Below, in pieces: positions 1-9,868 of a DNA stretch of 64,000 nucleotides. Below the pieces are notes generated by a model that did no database searches, was not told the DNA's origin, and worked only from the letters and a program-made list of their open reading frames with translations. Source of the stretch: an uncultured Rhodospirillales bacterium (GTDB lineage: Bacteria > Pseudomonadota > Alphaproteobacteria > Rhodospirillales > UBA2165); the NCBI GenBank assembly GCA_913055735.1, contig CAJXKD010000002.1, positions 372,001 to 436,000 of the forward strand. Direction: 5' to 3'. A program made the translations under genes and the position numbers. Positions within the stretch are counted from its first letter, which is position 1. Each line of letters starts with the position of its first letter.

Positions 1-1
1 G

Positions 2-121
2 CGTGGAACCGCCCTTAAAAAACAATGCGAGGAGAAGCTTAAACAAGCGAAGCAACGCATTGAGAAAATTACCGTTAACCAGGCCGGCGACATTGCCGTC
101 GAGCCCGCCGATCTGGATTAG
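2..121 (+). CDS. xseB: Exodeoxyribonuclease VII small subunit, C-terminal fragment
   Basis: Only the last 39 codons are present; the 5' end lies outside the window. The visible peptide begins RGTALKKQCEEKL, the charged C-terminal helix typical of XseB, which pairs with XseA in the ssDNA nuclease ExoVII. Its TAG stop is nine bases before the start of the prenyl synthase gene, matching the common alphaproteobacterial order xseB-ispA-dxs. The call rests on this short segment plus gene order, which together are convincing. Confidence 0.85.
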   Translation, partial: RGTALKKQCEEKLKQAKQRIEKITVNQAGDIAVEPADLD

Positions 122-129
122 AGGTTCCC

Positions 130-1017
130 TTGCGACAATTCGAAGACGCTTTGGCGGAATCGGCCCGTCTAACCGACGACGCGCTCGACGAACTTATCCC
201 CGAAGGCGAAGGTCCCGAATCTCGGGTGCTCGACGCGATGCGCTACTCGGCGTTGGCGGGCGGCAAGCGAATCCGTCCCTTTATGGTCATCAACAGCGCG
301 GAAATCTTCAATGTCGACCGCGCGCACGCGGTGCGTACCGCGGCGGCAGTCGAAATGGTGCACACCTATTCTTTAATTCATGACGATTTGCCGGCCATGG
401 ACGATGACGATTTGAGGCGCGGCAAACCGACTTGCCACGTCCAGTTCGACGAGGCCACGGCCATCCTGGCTGGCGACGGGCTTTTGACCCTCGCGTTCGA
501 GGTTCTAGCGGGCGACGAAACCCATCCCAGTCCGGATATTCGGATCAAGCTGGTTGCCGAGCTGTCCAAGGCGGTCGGCGCCCATGGGATGGTCGGCGGG
601 CAAATGATCGACTTGGTGGCTGCCGATCACGATTTCGGGGTCCCTGAGATCACACGCCTGCAGCGCATGAAGACAGGGGATCTGATTAATTTCTCCTGTA
701 TCGCCGGGGCCATCCTTGGCAGGGCCTCCGAGCACCAAGTGCACGTCCTGAGCGCCTATGCCCACGACCTTGGGCTCGCGTTCCAGATCGTGGACGACCT
801 CTTGGATGTGGAGGGAGATGCCGCGGAGTTGGGCAAGGCGGCCGGCAAGGACGAGGCGGCGGGAAAGGCCACCTTCGTTTCGCTGTTGGGGGCCGAGCGC
901 GCGCGGGGGCAGGCCCATATGCTGGCCGAGCAGGCCATTCAACATCTGGCCCCCTTTGACGACCGGGCCAAGCCCTTGTGCGATTTGGCGGAATTTGTTG
1001 TCAAACGGCGCCGATAG
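130..1017 (+). CDS. ispA: Polyprenyl synthetase, farnesyl diphosphate synthase type
   Basis: The 295-residue protein is the usual length for IspA, which condenses DMAPP/GPP with IPP in the cytoplasm to give farnesyl diphosphate for quinones and undecaprenyl phosphate. The first aspartate-rich motif DDLPAMD is at residues 85-91, with two residues between the Asp pairs as in bacterial short-chain synthases. The second, DDLLD, is at 222-226, and a KTG motif is at 181-183. GKRIRP near residue 45 is the usual IPP-binding region. The start is TTG with GAGG five bases upstream; no better ATG exists. It sits between xseB and dxs and is probably cotranscribed with them. The chain length of the product cannot be fixed from sequence alone. 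Confidence 0.93.
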   Translation: MRQFEDALAESARLTDDALDELIPEGEGPESRVLDAMRYSALAGGKRIRPFMVINSAEIFNVDRAHAVRTAAAVEMVHTYSLIHDDLPAMDDDDLRRGKPTCHVQFDEATAILAGDGLLTLAFEVLAGDETHPSPDIRIKLVAELSKAVGAHGMVGGQMIDLVAADHDFGVPEITRLQRMKTGDLINFSCIAGAILGRASEHQVHVLSAYAHDLGLAFQIVDDLLDVEGDAAELGKAAGKDEAAGKATFVSLLGAERARGQAHMLAEQAIQHLAPFDDRAKPLCDLAEFVVKRRR

Positions 1018-1135
1018 GGGCTAATAATGGGGAAATCAATAACTTAAGGGGGTTAGGCGGGCCGGCCAGTTGGTAGGTTCGCGATTGTCTTTTGAACACA
1101 ACGCCTGCAACCGGATTCAATAGGCCAAGCGTCGT

Positions 1136-3061
1136 ATGACCAAAACACCTCTTCTGGACACCGTTACCGATCCCAGCGAAATCCGTGATTTTTCGCTCGA
1201 CCAGCTCAAGCAGTTGGCCGAAGAAGTGCGGACGGAGACCGTCGATACGGTCTCCATCACCGGCGGACACCTGGGGGCGAGCCTCGGCGTGGTCGAGCTG
1301 ACCGTAGCGCTGCACCATGTGTTCGATACACCGCGCGACCGGCTGATCTGGGATGTCAGCCATCAGGCCTATCCTCACAAAATTCTGACCGGGCGCCGCG
1401 ACCGTATACGCACCCTGCGGCAGGGTGGCGGTTTGTCGGGTTTCACCAAACGGACGGAAAGCGAATACGACCCGTTCGGCGCGGCGCATAGCTCCACGTC
1501 CATTTCGGCGGGGCTCGGCATGGCGGTGGCGCGCGATTTGAGCGGTGGCAGCAACAACGTCATCAGTGTCATCGGCGACGGCGCCATGAGTGCCGGCATG
1601 GCCTACGAGGCGATGAACAACGCCGGTTCCATGGACAGCCGTCTGGTCGTCATCCTCAACGACAATGACATGTCTATCGCGCCGGCGGTGGGGGCGATGA
1701 GCGCTTATCTCTCGCGTCTGATTTCGTCGAAGCCGTACCGGTCGATTCGCCACTTCGCCAAGGAAATGGCGAGCAAGTTTCCCCGCCGCCTGGAAATGAC
1801 GGCCCGGCGTGCGGAGGAATATGCGCGCGGCATCTTGACCGGTGGGACGCTGTTCGAGGAATTGGGGTTCTTCTATGTCGGCCCCATCGACGGACACAAC
1901 ATCGAACATCTGTTGCCGGTGTTGAAGAACCTCCGCGATTCGGACGAGCAGGGGCCGGTTCTGCTGCATATCGTTACCGAGAAAGGCCATGGCTATAAGC
2001 CCGCCGAGAATGCGGCCGACAAGTATCACGGGGTTTCAAAGTTCGATGTGGTGACCGGTGAGCAGGCCAAGCCGATCCCCAATGCGCCGTCCTATACCTC
2101 TGTATTCGCTAAGGCGTTGATCAAGGAAGCCGAGAAGGACGACAAGATCGTCGGCGTAACGGCAGCCATGCCGTCGGGCACCGGCCTCGATAAATTCAAC
2201 GACGCATTCCCCGATCGGTGCTTCGATGTCGGCATCGCGGAACAGCATGCGGTGACATTTGCGGCAGGCTTGGCGACCGAAGGCTACCGGCCGTTCGTCG
2301 CCATCTACTCAACCTTCTTGCAGCGGGCGTACGATCAGATCGTTCATGATGTTGCCATCCAGAAGCTGCCCGTGCGCTTCGCCATCGACCGGGCGGGGCT
2401 GGTCGGTGCCGACGGTGCCACCCATGCGGGGTCCTATGACGTGACCTATCTCGCATGTCTGCCCGACTTCGTCGTGATGGCGGCGGCGGACGAGGCGGAA
2501 CTGGTTCATATGGTGGCGACGGCGGCGGCCATTGACGACCGGCCGTCGGCATTCCGCTATCCGCGCGGCGAGGGGACCGGCGTCGATCTTCCCGAACAGG
2601 GCGTGCCGTTGGAGATCGGCAAGGGCCGCATTCTGCGCGAAGGATCGACCGTGGCCATTCTCAACCTGGGCACGCGTCTGGCCGAATCGCTGGTCGCGGC
2701 GGAAGAATTGGCGGCGCGTGGTCTGTCGACGACGGTGGCCGACGCGCGCTTTGCCAAACCGCTCGATCAGGAGTTGGTTCTGCGGCTGGCGCGCGAACAC
2801 GAAGTGCTGATCACGGTCGAAGAAGGATCGGTCGGCGGCTTCGGATCCCACGTCATGCAGTTATTGGCGGAGAACGGCGTGTTCGATTCGGGGCTGAAGA
2901 TTCGCCCCTTGATCCTGCCGGACGTGTTCATCGATCACGACAAGCCGGACCTGCAATATCAGCAGGCGGGGCTGGTATCGGCCGATATCGTCGCGACAGC
3001 GCTGACCGCCCTCGGTCAGGATGAACCGGTGGTCGAAGACGCGCGTCCCGCGCGCGCCTGA
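1136..3061 (+). CDS. dxs: 1-deoxy-D-xylulose-5-phosphate synthase
   Basis: This is a full-length 641-residue DXS, the first enzyme of the MEP isoprenoid pathway. It condenses pyruvate and glyceraldehyde 3-phosphate using thiamine diphosphate. The TPP/Mg motif starts [16 protein letters not shown] at residue 147. SHQAYPHK near residue 75 and the central [16 protein letters not shown] motif, with its catalytic Glu, are both intact. The transketolase pyrimidine-binding and C-terminal domains follow in order. The 118-base gap after ispA holds no gene. The next gene, tlyA, starts three bases after the stop, so the two are likely translated together. Having ispA and dxs adjacent puts the first and a late step of isoprenoid supply under shared control. 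Confidence 0.97.
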   Translation: MTKTPLLDTVTDPSEIRDFSLDQLKQLAEEVRTETVDTVSITGGHLGASLGVVELTVALHHVFDTPRDRLIWDVSHQAYPHKILTGRRDRIRTLRQGGGLSGFTKRTESEYDPFGAAHSSTSISAGLGMAVARDLSGGSNNVISVIGDGAMSAGMAYEAMNNAGSMDSRLVVILNDNDMSIAPAVGAMSAYLSRLISSKPYRSIRHFAKEMASKFPRRLEMTARRAEEYARGILTGGTLFEELGFFYVGPIDGHNIEHLLPVLKNLRDSDEQGPVLLHIVTEKGHGYKPAENAADKYHGVSKFDVVTGEQAKPIPNAPSYTSVFAKALIKEAEKDDKIVGVTAAMPSGTGLDKFNDAFPDRCFDVGIAEQHAVTFAAGLATEGYRPFVAIYSTFLQRAYDQIVHDVAIQKLPVRFAIDRAGLVGADGATHAGSYDVTYLACLPDFVVMAAADEAELVHMVATAAAIDDRPSAFRYPRGEGTGVDLPEQGVPLEIGKGRILREGSTVAILNLGTRLAESLVAAEELAARGLSTTVADARFAKPLDQELVLRLAREHEVLITVEEGSVGGFGSHVMQLLAENGVFDSGLKIRPLILPDVFIDHDKPDLQYQQAGLVSADIVATALTALGQDEPVVEDARPARA

Positions 3062-3063
3062 TC

Positions 3064-3864
3064 ATGGCCAAACGCCCGGCGGCACGCCGCGGCAAATCCA
3101 CGAAATCAAGTTCCAAGACAAAGTCCTCCTCGAAGCCGCGTCTCGATCAGCTTCTCGTCGCGCGGGGGCTCGCCGAAACGCGGTCTCGCGCGCAGGCTTT
3201 GATCATGGCCGGTGTCGTTTTTAGCGGCGAGACCAAGCTCGACAAGCCCGGTCACCAATTGGCCGCCGACGCGCCGCTCGAGGTGCGCGGCCGCGACCAT
3301 CCCTGGGTCTCGCGTGGCGGGTTGAAACTCGATCACGCGCTCGATGAATTCAAGATCGACGTTGCTGCACGCACCTGTATCGATGTCGGTGCATCGACGG
3401 GCGGCTTTACGGATGTGCTGTTGAGCCGTGGCGCGGCGCATGTCTATGCGGTCGATGTCGGCCATGGGCAATTGGCGTGGAAATTGCGCCAGGACGAGCG
3501 GGTAACCGTGATGGAACGCACTAATGCCCGCGCGCTAACCGCCGATTTGATCCCGGAGCCGGTGGATTTCATCGGTTGCGACGCGAGCTTTATCGGCCTC
3601 AAAACCGTGCTGCCCGCGGCCATGGCCCTGGCGGCGCCCGGTTGCATCCTGGTGGCACTGATCAAGCCACAGTTCGAGGTTGGGCGCGATCAGGTCGGCA
3701 AGAAGGGGGTCGTCCGCGATCCCGCGCTGCATGAAGCCGTGTGTGCCGATATTCGCGGCTGGCTCGACGGGTTGGACGGCTGGACGGTCCTCGGCCTCAC
3801 CGAAAGCCCCATCAAGGGACCCGAAGGCAATACGGAATTCCTGATCGCGGCGCGGTTCAGTTAG
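3064..3864 (+). CDS. tlyA: TlyA family rRNA 2'-O-methyltransferase / hemolysin-like protein
   Basis: The 266-residue protein has a short Lys/Arg/Ser-rich N-terminal extension (residues 1-24), then an S4 RNA-binding domain from RLDQLLVARG. An FtsJ/RrmJ-type SAM methyltransferase domain follows, with motif I reading CIDVGASTGGFTDVLL near residue 105. GCDASFIGL and LIKPQFE carry the Asp and Lys of the FtsJ catalytic set. Characterised TlyA proteins 2'-O-methylate rRNA; the hemolysin name is historical. ATG lies two bases after the dxs stop. Position after dxs is conserved in many alphaproteobacteria. The exact rRNA nucleotide modified is unknown here. Confidence 0.92.
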   Translation: MAKRPAARRGKSTKSSSKTKSSSKPRLDQLLVARGLAETRSRAQALIMAGVVFSGETKLDKPGHQLAADAPLEVRGRDHPWVSRGGLKLDHALDEFKIDVAARTCIDVGASTGGFTDVLLSRGAAHVYAVDVGHGQLAWKLRQDERVTVMERTNARALTADLIPEPVDFIGCDASFIGLKTVLPAAMALAAPGCILVALIKPQFEVGRDQVGKKGVVRDPALHEAVCADIRGWLDGLDGWTVLGLTESPIKGPEGNTEFLIAARFS

Positions 3865-3871
3865 ATCGGCG

Positions 3872-4942
3872 TTAGCCGCACTGCCCTCTGTGGCGGAGCA
3901 TATGATCGGCAAGGACGCAGGCGACCATCGCTTCGCCCACCGGTACGGCGCGGATGCCGACGCAGGGATCGTGGCGGCCTTTGGTCGACACCTCTGCATC
4001 GCGGCCATCGACGGTCACGGTCTGCCGGGGCGTGAGGATGGAGCTGGTCGGTTTGACGGCAAAGCGGGCGACGACGGGTTGTCCCGTCGTGATACCGCCG
4101 AGCACACCACCGGCGTTGTTGGACAGGAACTCCGGCTCACCGCCTTCCATGCGCATTTCGTCGGCGTTGTCTTCGCCGCTGAACGAGGCGGCCGCGAACC
4201 CCGCGCCGATCTCGACGCCCTTCACCGCATTGATGCTCATCAGCGCCTTGGCGATGTCGCTGTCCACCTTGTCGAATACCGGTTCGCCCAGCCCCACGGG
4301 AACGCCTTCGGCGATCACCTCGATGATCGCGCCGGTGGACGAGCCCGCCTTGCGCACCTCATCGAGATAGCTTTCCCAATTGGCGACCATGGCGGCATCG
4401 GGACACCAGAAGGGGTTTTGCCCGATCTGATCCCAATCCCAATTGTCGGCATCGATGGCGTGGGGGCCGATCTGAATCAATGCGCCACGGATGGAAACGC
4501 CGTTGCCGAGTACCTTGCGCGCGACGGCGCCGGCGGCAACCCGGCAAGCGGTTTCGCGCGCGCTCGCGCGGCCGCTGCCGCGGTAATCGCGGATGCCGTA
4601 CTTTTGTTGATAGGTGAAGTCGGCGTGGCCCGGACGGAACAGGTCCTTGATGTCGTCATAATCCTTGGAGCGCTGATCGGTGTTCTCGATCAACAGCGCG
4701 ATGGGCGTGCCCGTGGTGCGGCCTTCGAATACGCCCGATAGGATTTTGACGGTATCGGCTTCACGGCGCTGGGTGGTGAAACGGGATTGGCCCGGCTTCC
4801 GCTTATCGAGCCACGTTTGGATATCGGCTTCGGCGAGCGGAATGCCCGGCGGCGTCCCGTCGACAACACAGCCAATGGCCGGTCCGTGGCTTTCCCCGAA
4901 TGTGGTGAAGCGGAAAAGCTCGCCGAAACTGTTTCCGGCCAT
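3872..4942 (-). CDS. aroC: Chorismate synthase
   Basis: At 356 residues this is standard length for AroC, which uses reduced FMN to convert EPSP to chorismate, the last common step of aromatic amino acid synthesis. Signatures are FGESHG at residues 15-20, SGRASARET in the middle and [17 protein letters not shown] near the C-terminus. Its ATG is three bases after the fabI stop, with the TGAGGC sequence doubling as stop and weak SD, so translation is probably coupled to fabI. The gene converges on tlyA with seven bases between stops. Confidence 0.97.
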   Translation of the reverse strand: MAGNSFGELFRFTTFGESHGPAIGCVVDGTPPGIPLAEADIQTWLDKRKPGQSRFTTQRREADTVKILSGVFEGRTTGTPIALLIENTDQRSKDYDDIKDLFRPGHADFTYQQKYGIRDYRGSGRASARETACRVAAGAVARKVLGNGVSIRGALIQIGPHAIDADNWDWDQIGQNPFWCPDAAMVANWESYLDEVRKAGSSTGAIIEVIAEGVPVGLGEPVFDKVDSDIAKALMSINAVKGVEIGAGFAAASFSGEDNADEMRMEGGEPEFLSNNAGGVLGGITTGQPVVARFAVKPTSSILTPRQTVTVDGRDAEVSTKGRHDPCVGIRAVPVGEAMVACVLADHMLRHRGQCG

Positions 4943-4945
4943 GCC

Positions 4946-5782
4946 TCAGGCGGCTTCCGATCCGCTTGCATTGGGAACGGCGATGTCCGGCGCGTCGACG
5001 GCTTTCATCCCGACGATGTTGTACCCGCAGTCGACGTGATGGGTTTCGCCGGTGACGCCCGACGAGAGGTCGGAAAGCAGATAAACGCCGGCGCCGCCGA
5101 CGTCCTCGGCGGTCACGTTGCGCCGCAGGGGCGAGTTGTATTCGTTCCATTTGAGGATGTAGCGGAAATCGCCGATACCGGAGGCGGCCAATGTTTTCAT
5201 CGGACCCGCGGACAGGGAATTGACCCGGATGCGCTGTTCGCCCAAATCTTCGGCAAGGTAGCGGACGCTGGCCTCGAGCGCCGCCTTGGCGACACCCATG
5301 ACGTTGTAGTGCGGCATTACCCGCTCCGACCCGGAATAGGTGAGGGTGAGAATAGCGCCGCCGTCGGGCATGACGGCTCGCGCCCGCTGGCAGACAGCGG
5401 TCAGCGAGTAGCAAGAGATCTGCATCGTCCGGGTGAAGTTGTCCGGCGTCGTGTCGACATACTTGCCCTTAAGCTCGTCTTTGTCCGAGTAGGCAATGGC
5501 ATGGATGAGGAAGTCGAGCTTGCCCCACTTGCGCGTGACCGCATCGAAGACGGATTCGATGCTGGCTTCATCGGTCACGTCGCAGGGGAGAACGATATCC
5601 GATCCGATGGAACTTGCCAGCGGCGTGACGCGCTTCAGCAAAGCCTCTCCCTGATAGGTGAAGGCCAGTTCCGCGCCCTGGGCATGGGCCATTTTGGAAA
5701 TGCTCCAGGCCAGCGAACGGTCGTTCGCCACGCCCATGACCAATCCTTTTTTTCCCGCCATCAATCCGGCGTTATCGCTCAT
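4946..5782 (-). CDS. fabI: Enoyl-[acyl-carrier-protein] reductase (NADH)
   Basis: The 278-residue SDR-fold enzyme reduces the trans-2-enoyl-ACP double bond, the last step of each fatty acid elongation cycle. The FabI-type cofactor loop reads GVANDRSLAWSI near residue 17. The active site has Tyr and Lys spaced as in FabI (YNVMGVAK), with an additional Tyr upstream in LTYSG. SAGPMKTLAASGI matches the substrate-binding loop. GAGGACAAC before ATG supplies the ribosome binding site. It is first in a two-gene unit with aroC. Confidence 0.96.
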   Translation of the reverse strand: MSDNAGLMAGKKGLVMGVANDRSLAWSISKMAHAQGAELAFTYQGEALLKRVTPLASSIGSDIVLPCDVTDEASIESVFDAVTRKWGKLDFLIHAIAYSDKDELKGKYVDTTPDNFTRTMQISCYSLTAVCQRARAVMPDGGAILTLTYSGSERVMPHYNVMGVAKAALEASVRYLAEDLGEQRIRVNSLSAGPMKTLAASGIGDFRYILKWNEYNSPLRRNVTAEDVGGAGVYLLSDLSSGVTGETHHVDCGYNIVGMKAVDAPDIAVPNASGSEAA

Positions 5783-5982
5783 GTTGTCCTCGTTGGTTCC
5801 GGTTACGCCACGTCATGTCGCGTCGCTACATAGGTTATACGCCAACCGGAGGGAAAATAGAAAGGGAGCGGCGATTTTTCGAGAAAATCCTCGAATGCCG
5901 CCGCTCCAAAGGACTGTTGACGGGGAATCGGCAACGGGTTGCCGGGCTCCCGCCGTTTATCCGCCGAATCGTGGGGAGGGCG

Positions 5983-6459
5983 TCAGTTAATGGTCCGCCA
6001 CGTGCCGTCGGGGCGCCGGCAGGCAGTTCCCTTCACCACTTCCGTGCGGCCGTCGATGATGACCTCGTGCTGGTATTCGCGGCAATCCTCGCCCTGCGAC
6101 GTCTCATAGGTGCGCGTCGGGGTCACCCGGCCCGAATGGCCCGTGTCAGGATTGTGCCAAGCCGTCGATTGGCCGGTCGGATTGGTTTCGAGGGCGGCTT
6201 GCTGGGCCTGGGCGGCTTTCAGCTTGTCGGTGTCATCCATGGATTTACCGATCTGGCTGCCTAGGAAAGCGCCGCCAAGGGCGCCGATGGCGACGGCGGC
6301 GAGCTGGCCCCGGCCGCCCCCTACCTGTGAGCCGAGCAGGGCGCCCGCGCCGGCGCCAAGCAGTGTGCCGATGGTCTGTTTCGGGGCATTTTGCTGATCG
6401 GCGCAGGCGGTCAGGAACGCGGCGACCAGAAGGGCGGAAAGGAGGCGGTGAAATGTCAT
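5983..6459 (-). CDS. Glycine-zipper lipoprotein, 17 kDa surface antigen-like
   Basis: This is a 158-residue protein with a lipoprotein signal peptide ending in the lipobox LTAC, giving lipidated Cys19. Residues around 30-70 form a glycine-zipper 2TM segment rich in GxxxG spacing (GTLLGAGAGALLGSQVGGGRG). The C-terminal half resembles the beta-rich domain of rickettsial 17 kDa antigen-type proteins (DCREYQHEVIIDG). It is presumably anchored in the outer membrane. GAGGACTTCGAC precedes the start. Biochemical function is unknown for the family. It is monocistronic, between fabI and pdxH. Confidence 0.8.
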   Translation of the reverse strand: MTFHRLLSALLVAAFLTACADQQNAPKQTIGTLLGAGAGALLGSQVGGGRGQLAAVAIGALGGAFLGSQIGKSMDDTDKLKAAQAQQAALETNPTGQSTAWHNPDTGHSGRVTPTRTYETSQGEDCREYQHEVIIDGRTEVVKGTACRRPDGTWRTIN

Positions 6460-6634
6460 GTCGAAGTCCTCGTATTCGGGCGTGTTTTACGATAGCTTTG
6501 GCGGCATCTTAGGTGTTGTTTTTGGCCGAATATTTGCCATTTTTCTTAGCTGATCGGCCATATGGCCGCCATGATCTTTATCAATTGTGGCGTTTCGAAG
6601 GCCCAATCCCAGTGGCAGGACGTAACCAACCGAA

Positions 6635-7234
6635 ATGGATAAAAGACTAACGACAGAAAGCGCCGATCCGGTCGCTCTTTTTCGCGAATGGCTGGCGGAC
6701 GCGGAAAAACAGGAAGCCTATAACCCGGATGCCGTGGCGCTCGCCACGGCGACGGCGGAGGGCATCCCCACCGTCCGCATGGTGTTGCTCAAGGGGGTCG
6801 AAGAGAACGGGTTTGTTTTCTACACCAATTCTGAGAGTCGGAAGGGGCATGAGCTTGCCGAAAACCCCCACGCCTCCATGTGTTTCTATTGGAAATCCTT
6901 GCGTCGCCAAGTGCGGATAGACGGCGCCGTCGAAAAGGCAGGCGACGAGATCTCCGATGCCTATTTTGCGACCCGCTCGCGCGCGAGCCAGATCGGTGCC
7001 TGGGCGTCGATGCAGTCGCGGCCCCTGGAAGGCCGGTTCGAACTCGAGAAGCGGATCGCCGTTCAGACCACGAAGTTTGCCGTCGGCGCCGTGCCGCGTC
7101 CGCCGTTTTGGGAGGGGTATCGTCTGCTTCCCCGCCGGATCGAGTTCTGGGCGGAACAGAAATTTAGGCTTCATGACCGGATCGTTTATGATCGTGCTGG
7201 CGATGGATGGACTGTCCAGCGTCTCTACCCATAA
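6635..7234 (+). CDS. pdxH: Pyridoxamine/pyridoxine 5'-phosphate oxidase
   Basis: The 199-residue FMN enzyme oxidises PNP or PMP to pyridoxal 5'-phosphate. Family landmarks are PTVRMVLLKG and GFVFYTNSESRKG (FMN binding), RQVRIDG, and ASxQS-like ASMQSRPLE. The C-terminal end reads WxVQRLYP as in nearly all PdxH proteins. Length is normal for alphaproteobacteria. No strong SD is visible before the ATG. The cation efflux gene begins four bases after the stop, so the two are probably cotranscribed, although no functional link is evident. Confidence 0.95.
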   Translation: MDKRLTTESADPVALFREWLADAEKQEAYNPDAVALATATAEGIPTVRMVLLKGVEENGFVFYTNSESRKGHELAENPHASMCFYWKSLRRQVRIDGAVEKAGDEISDAYFATRSRASQIGAWASMQSRPLEGRFELEKRIAVQTTKFAVGAVPRPPFWEGYRLLPRRIEFWAEQKFRLHDRIVYDRAGDGWTVQRLYP

Positions 7235-7237
7235 CCG

Positions 7238-8185
7238 GTGACCGAAAAGGATGCGTTTTTGAGTGAGATCCCGGCGTCTTCGCCCTTAATTCCGTCCGAA
7301 ACCACGTCGCGGTTGATGCGGATGGCGACGTACGCGTCGGTGACCGTCGCCTCCATCCTGATCGTCACCAAGATCGGCGCGTGGTTGTTGACGGATTCGG
7401 TCAGCCTGTTGTCGTCGCTGGTCGATTCCATTCTCGACGTCGGCGCCTCCATTGTCAGCCTGATTGCAGTGCGCAGTGCGTTGCAGCCGGCGGATCGGGA
7501 GCACCGGTTCGGTCATGGCAAGGCCGAACCGCTTGCCGGGTTGGCACAGGCCGCCTTTATCGCCGGATCCGGTGTTTTCCTGCTGTTCGAGGCTCTCGAC
7601 CGCCTTATCCATCCTCAGCCGGTCGAACACGGTTTGATCGGTGTCGGCGTCATGCTGTTTGCAACGGTGATGACGCTGCTTCTCGTGGCGTTCCAGTTCT
7701 ATGTCATCCGGCGGACCGATTCGTTGGCGGTGAAAGCCGACTCGCTCCATTACCGGGCCGATATCCTGATCAACGGCACGGTGATTCTGTCGTTGCTACT
7801 GTCGACCTATCTCGGCTGGAGCTTCGCCGATCCTATTCTGGCCATGGTAATCGTTTTCTACCTGGCGTGGGGATCGACGGAAATATTGAAACAGTCCATC
7901 GACAATCTCATGGACCGTGAATTCCCGGAAGGGGACCGGCGGCGAATCCGCGAGATCGCCCTTGCGCATCCCGAAGTGATCGATGTCCACGATATCCGGA
8001 CGCGATCCGCCGGACCCAGTTCGTTTATCCAGATGCATCTCGAGCTTGCGCGTGATCTGTCCTTGCTGAAGGCGCACGAAATTTCCGATGCCGTCATGTA
8101 CGAAGTCGAAGAAGCATTTCCCAATACCGAAGTCCTCATCCATCAGGACCCGGAAGGGATCGAGGAACGGCGGGACGACGTCTGA
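7238..8185 (+). CDS. fieF: Cation diffusion facilitator transporter (FieF-like)
   Basis: This is a 315-residue inner-membrane CDF antiporter exporting divalent metals such as Fe, Zn or Cd. The metal-site motif DSVSLLSSLVDS is in TM2, and the paired DSLHYRAD motif in TM5 supplies His and Asp. HRFGHGKAEPLA between TM2 and TM3 is a family hallmark. The C-terminal cytoplasmic domain (residues about 225-315) is intact, with HPEVIDVHDIRTR. The start is GTG, three bases after the pdxH stop; a downstream TTG is possible. Metal specificity cannot be read with certainty. Confidence 0.88.
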   Translation: MTEKDAFLSEIPASSPLIPSETTSRLMRMATYASVTVASILIVTKIGAWLLTDSVSLLSSLVDSILDVGASIVSLIAVRSALQPADREHRFGHGKAEPLAGLAQAAFIAGSGVFLLFEALDRLIHPQPVEHGLIGVGVMLFATVMTLLLVAFQFYVIRRTDSLAVKADSLHYRADILINGTVILSLLLSTYLGWSFADPILAMVIVFYLAWGSTEILKQSIDNLMDREFPEGDRRRIREIALAHPEVIDVHDIRTRSAGPSSFIQMHLELARDLSLLKAHEISDAVMYEVEEAFPNTEVLIHQDPEGIEERRDDV

Positions 8186-8318
8186 AATTTGTTCTTCGAA
8201 ATTGGCCGGAATTCGGTGTGATATCCTCACTCTTTGGAAGGACATTGAATTTTATTCGGCTTAAGTCCATGATCGGCAAAACAAAACGCGCTCGGGGGGG
8301 GCGCCACGGCGAGGAAAC

Positions 8319-9188
8319 ATGGCCTATAGATCGATTTTAGTACCATTGGACGGCGGGGAACAGGGGCGGCGGGTCCTTGATATTGCTCACGGCTTGGCTT
8401 CCGAGGCCGGGTCCCATCTCGATGTGTTTCATGCACAGCCGGATTCGAAAGAAGCCGTGCCTTTGCTCGGCGAAGGCATGTCCGGCGCCATGATCGAAGA
8501 GATGATGGAGTTAGCGGACCGTGATGCGACCGCGAAATCCGCGGTCGCCCGCAAGATCTATGACGAGCTTGTCGGTAAGCACAACCTGCCCGTGGTCGAG
8601 CGCGGTCCGGGAAGCGGCGGCGTCACTGCGTCATGGGCCCAGGAAACGGGGCGCGAGGACGAGCTTGTCGCTCGCCGCGGCCGTACCAGCGATCTCATTG
8701 TTATGGGGCGCCCCGAAACGGACGCCGAACGTCCGTCATTGATGACCTTACATGCCGCGATCTTCGAGACGGGCAAGCCGGTCCTCATCGTACCGCCGTC
8801 GAATTCGGAAAACTTCGGAAAGCGGATCGCCATCGCCTGGAACGGGAGCGTCGAAGCGAGCCGCGCGGCGGCGGCGGCCATGCCTTTCCTACAGAAGGCG
8901 GAACAGGTCGTCATCATGTCCTTCGAGACGGAAAAAAGCGCCAACCGGCTGATGCCGGCGGACTTGGCCCGGTACCTGTCCTGGCACGGCGTGAAGACCA
9001 TCGAGGAGACCGTGTCGCCCGCAGGCCGCGCCGTGGGTGAAGCATTGTTATTGCAGTGCCAGAAAGAAGGTGCCGACATGCTGGTCATGGGGGCCTATAC
9101 CCACAGCCGCGTTATTCAGATCATCCTTGGGGGCGTTACCCGGCACGTGATCACGGCATCCGAAATCCCGCTCCTGATGTCGCACTAA
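8319..9188 (+). CDS. Tandem universal stress protein
   Basis: The 289-residue protein has two UspA-like domains. The N-terminal one starts SILVPLDGG and ends with a degenerate nucleotide loop. The C-terminal one carries GAYTHSRVIQIILGGVTRHV, matching the GxxGxxxxxxLGS-type phosphate loop in altered form. Cytoplasmic Usp proteins bind ATP/AMP and respond to stress; no specific partner is apparent. GAGGAAAC precedes the ATG. A second protein of the same layout is encoded at 15751-16587; the two are paralogues. Confidence 0.85.
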   Translation: MAYRSILVPLDGGEQGRRVLDIAHGLASEAGSHLDVFHAQPDSKEAVPLLGEGMSGAMIEEMMELADRDATAKSAVARKIYDELVGKHNLPVVERGPGSGGVTASWAQETGREDELVARRGRTSDLIVMGRPETDAERPSLMTLHAAIFETGKPVLIVPPSNSENFGKRIAIAWNGSVEASRAAAAAMPFLQKAEQVVIMSFETEKSANRLMPADLARYLSWHGVKTIEETVSPAGRAVGEALLLQCQKEGADMLVMGAYTHSRVIQIILGGVTRHVITASEIPLLMSH

Positions 9189-9210
9189 CCTACATCGGCT
9201 TTTTCGGATT

Positions 9211-9789
9211 TCAGAATAGTTCCTGTTGCGCAGGCGGCGGGGCCGCGTCCATCGCGGTCAATGGTACTTCCGCGTACGGTTTCAGTAGCGGCGCAACCTC
9301 GGTGAACGAGGCGTCCGAAATCCACAGCGATTCGGCGTCGCGCGGCAGGATCACCGGCATGCGGCCATGAACGAAGGCGATCTCTGGCGCCGGCGGGCAG
9401 GTCACGATGGTGAAACGGTCTCCGTCCATGAGCCCCGCGAACGCGAACAAATCCCCTTGGTTCCGAGTGATCCGCGTTTTGATCTTTGAGCGCGGCCCCT
9501 TACGCCACTCGAAATAGCCATCCGCCGGAACGAGGCAGCGTTGTTGCAAATGACCGCGGAAGGTCGGTTTTTCGGCCAATGTTTCCGTGCGGGCGTTGAA
9601 CAGCGGTGCCGAATCCCAATCGACCTCGAACCCCCAGCGCAGGAGCCGCGCGCCGTTTTCTCCGTCTATCACCAACGCCCGATTGGTGGGCCGGACTTCC
9701 GCCATGGGGGCGAATTCTACGGGCAGGCTAACCCCGAAACGCAATTCGATATCGTCACGGGTCTGGGAAAGGGCATAGCGGGAACACAT
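9211..9789 (-). CDS. yedK: SRAP domain protein (YedK/HMCES-like)
   Basis: The 192-residue protein begins MCSRYAL, so Met removal leaves the catalytic N-terminal Cys2. This residue forms a thiazolidine crosslink with abasic sites in single-stranded DNA. The other conserved residues are present: Asn in FNARTET, Glu in DGYFEWRK and His in HGRMPVIL. The family shields abasic sites at replication forks. It is often annotated SOS response-associated peptidase, but I see no LexA box I would defend. Converges with the Usp gene. Confidence 0.93.
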   Translation of the reverse strand: MCSRYALSQTRDDIELRFGVSLPVEFAPMAEVRPTNRALVIDGENGARLLRWGFEVDWDSAPLFNARTETLAEKPTFRGHLQQRCLVPADGYFEWRKGPRSKIKTRITRNQGDLFAFAGLMDGDRFTIVTCPPAPEIAFVHGRMPVILPRDAESLWISDASFTEVAPLLKPYAEVPLTAMDAAPPPAQQELF

Positions 9790-9868
9790 TGCGCTATTTT
9801 AGCTGTCCCGAACCGGTCGGTCATCTTGCGAACTGGAACTGAACCGAATTTTGGCCTAAAGCTTGGGG

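Noticed and set aside
3890..4741. Antisense frame over aroC
   Set aside because: Long open frames opposite G+C-rich genes are common here; no motif supports it.
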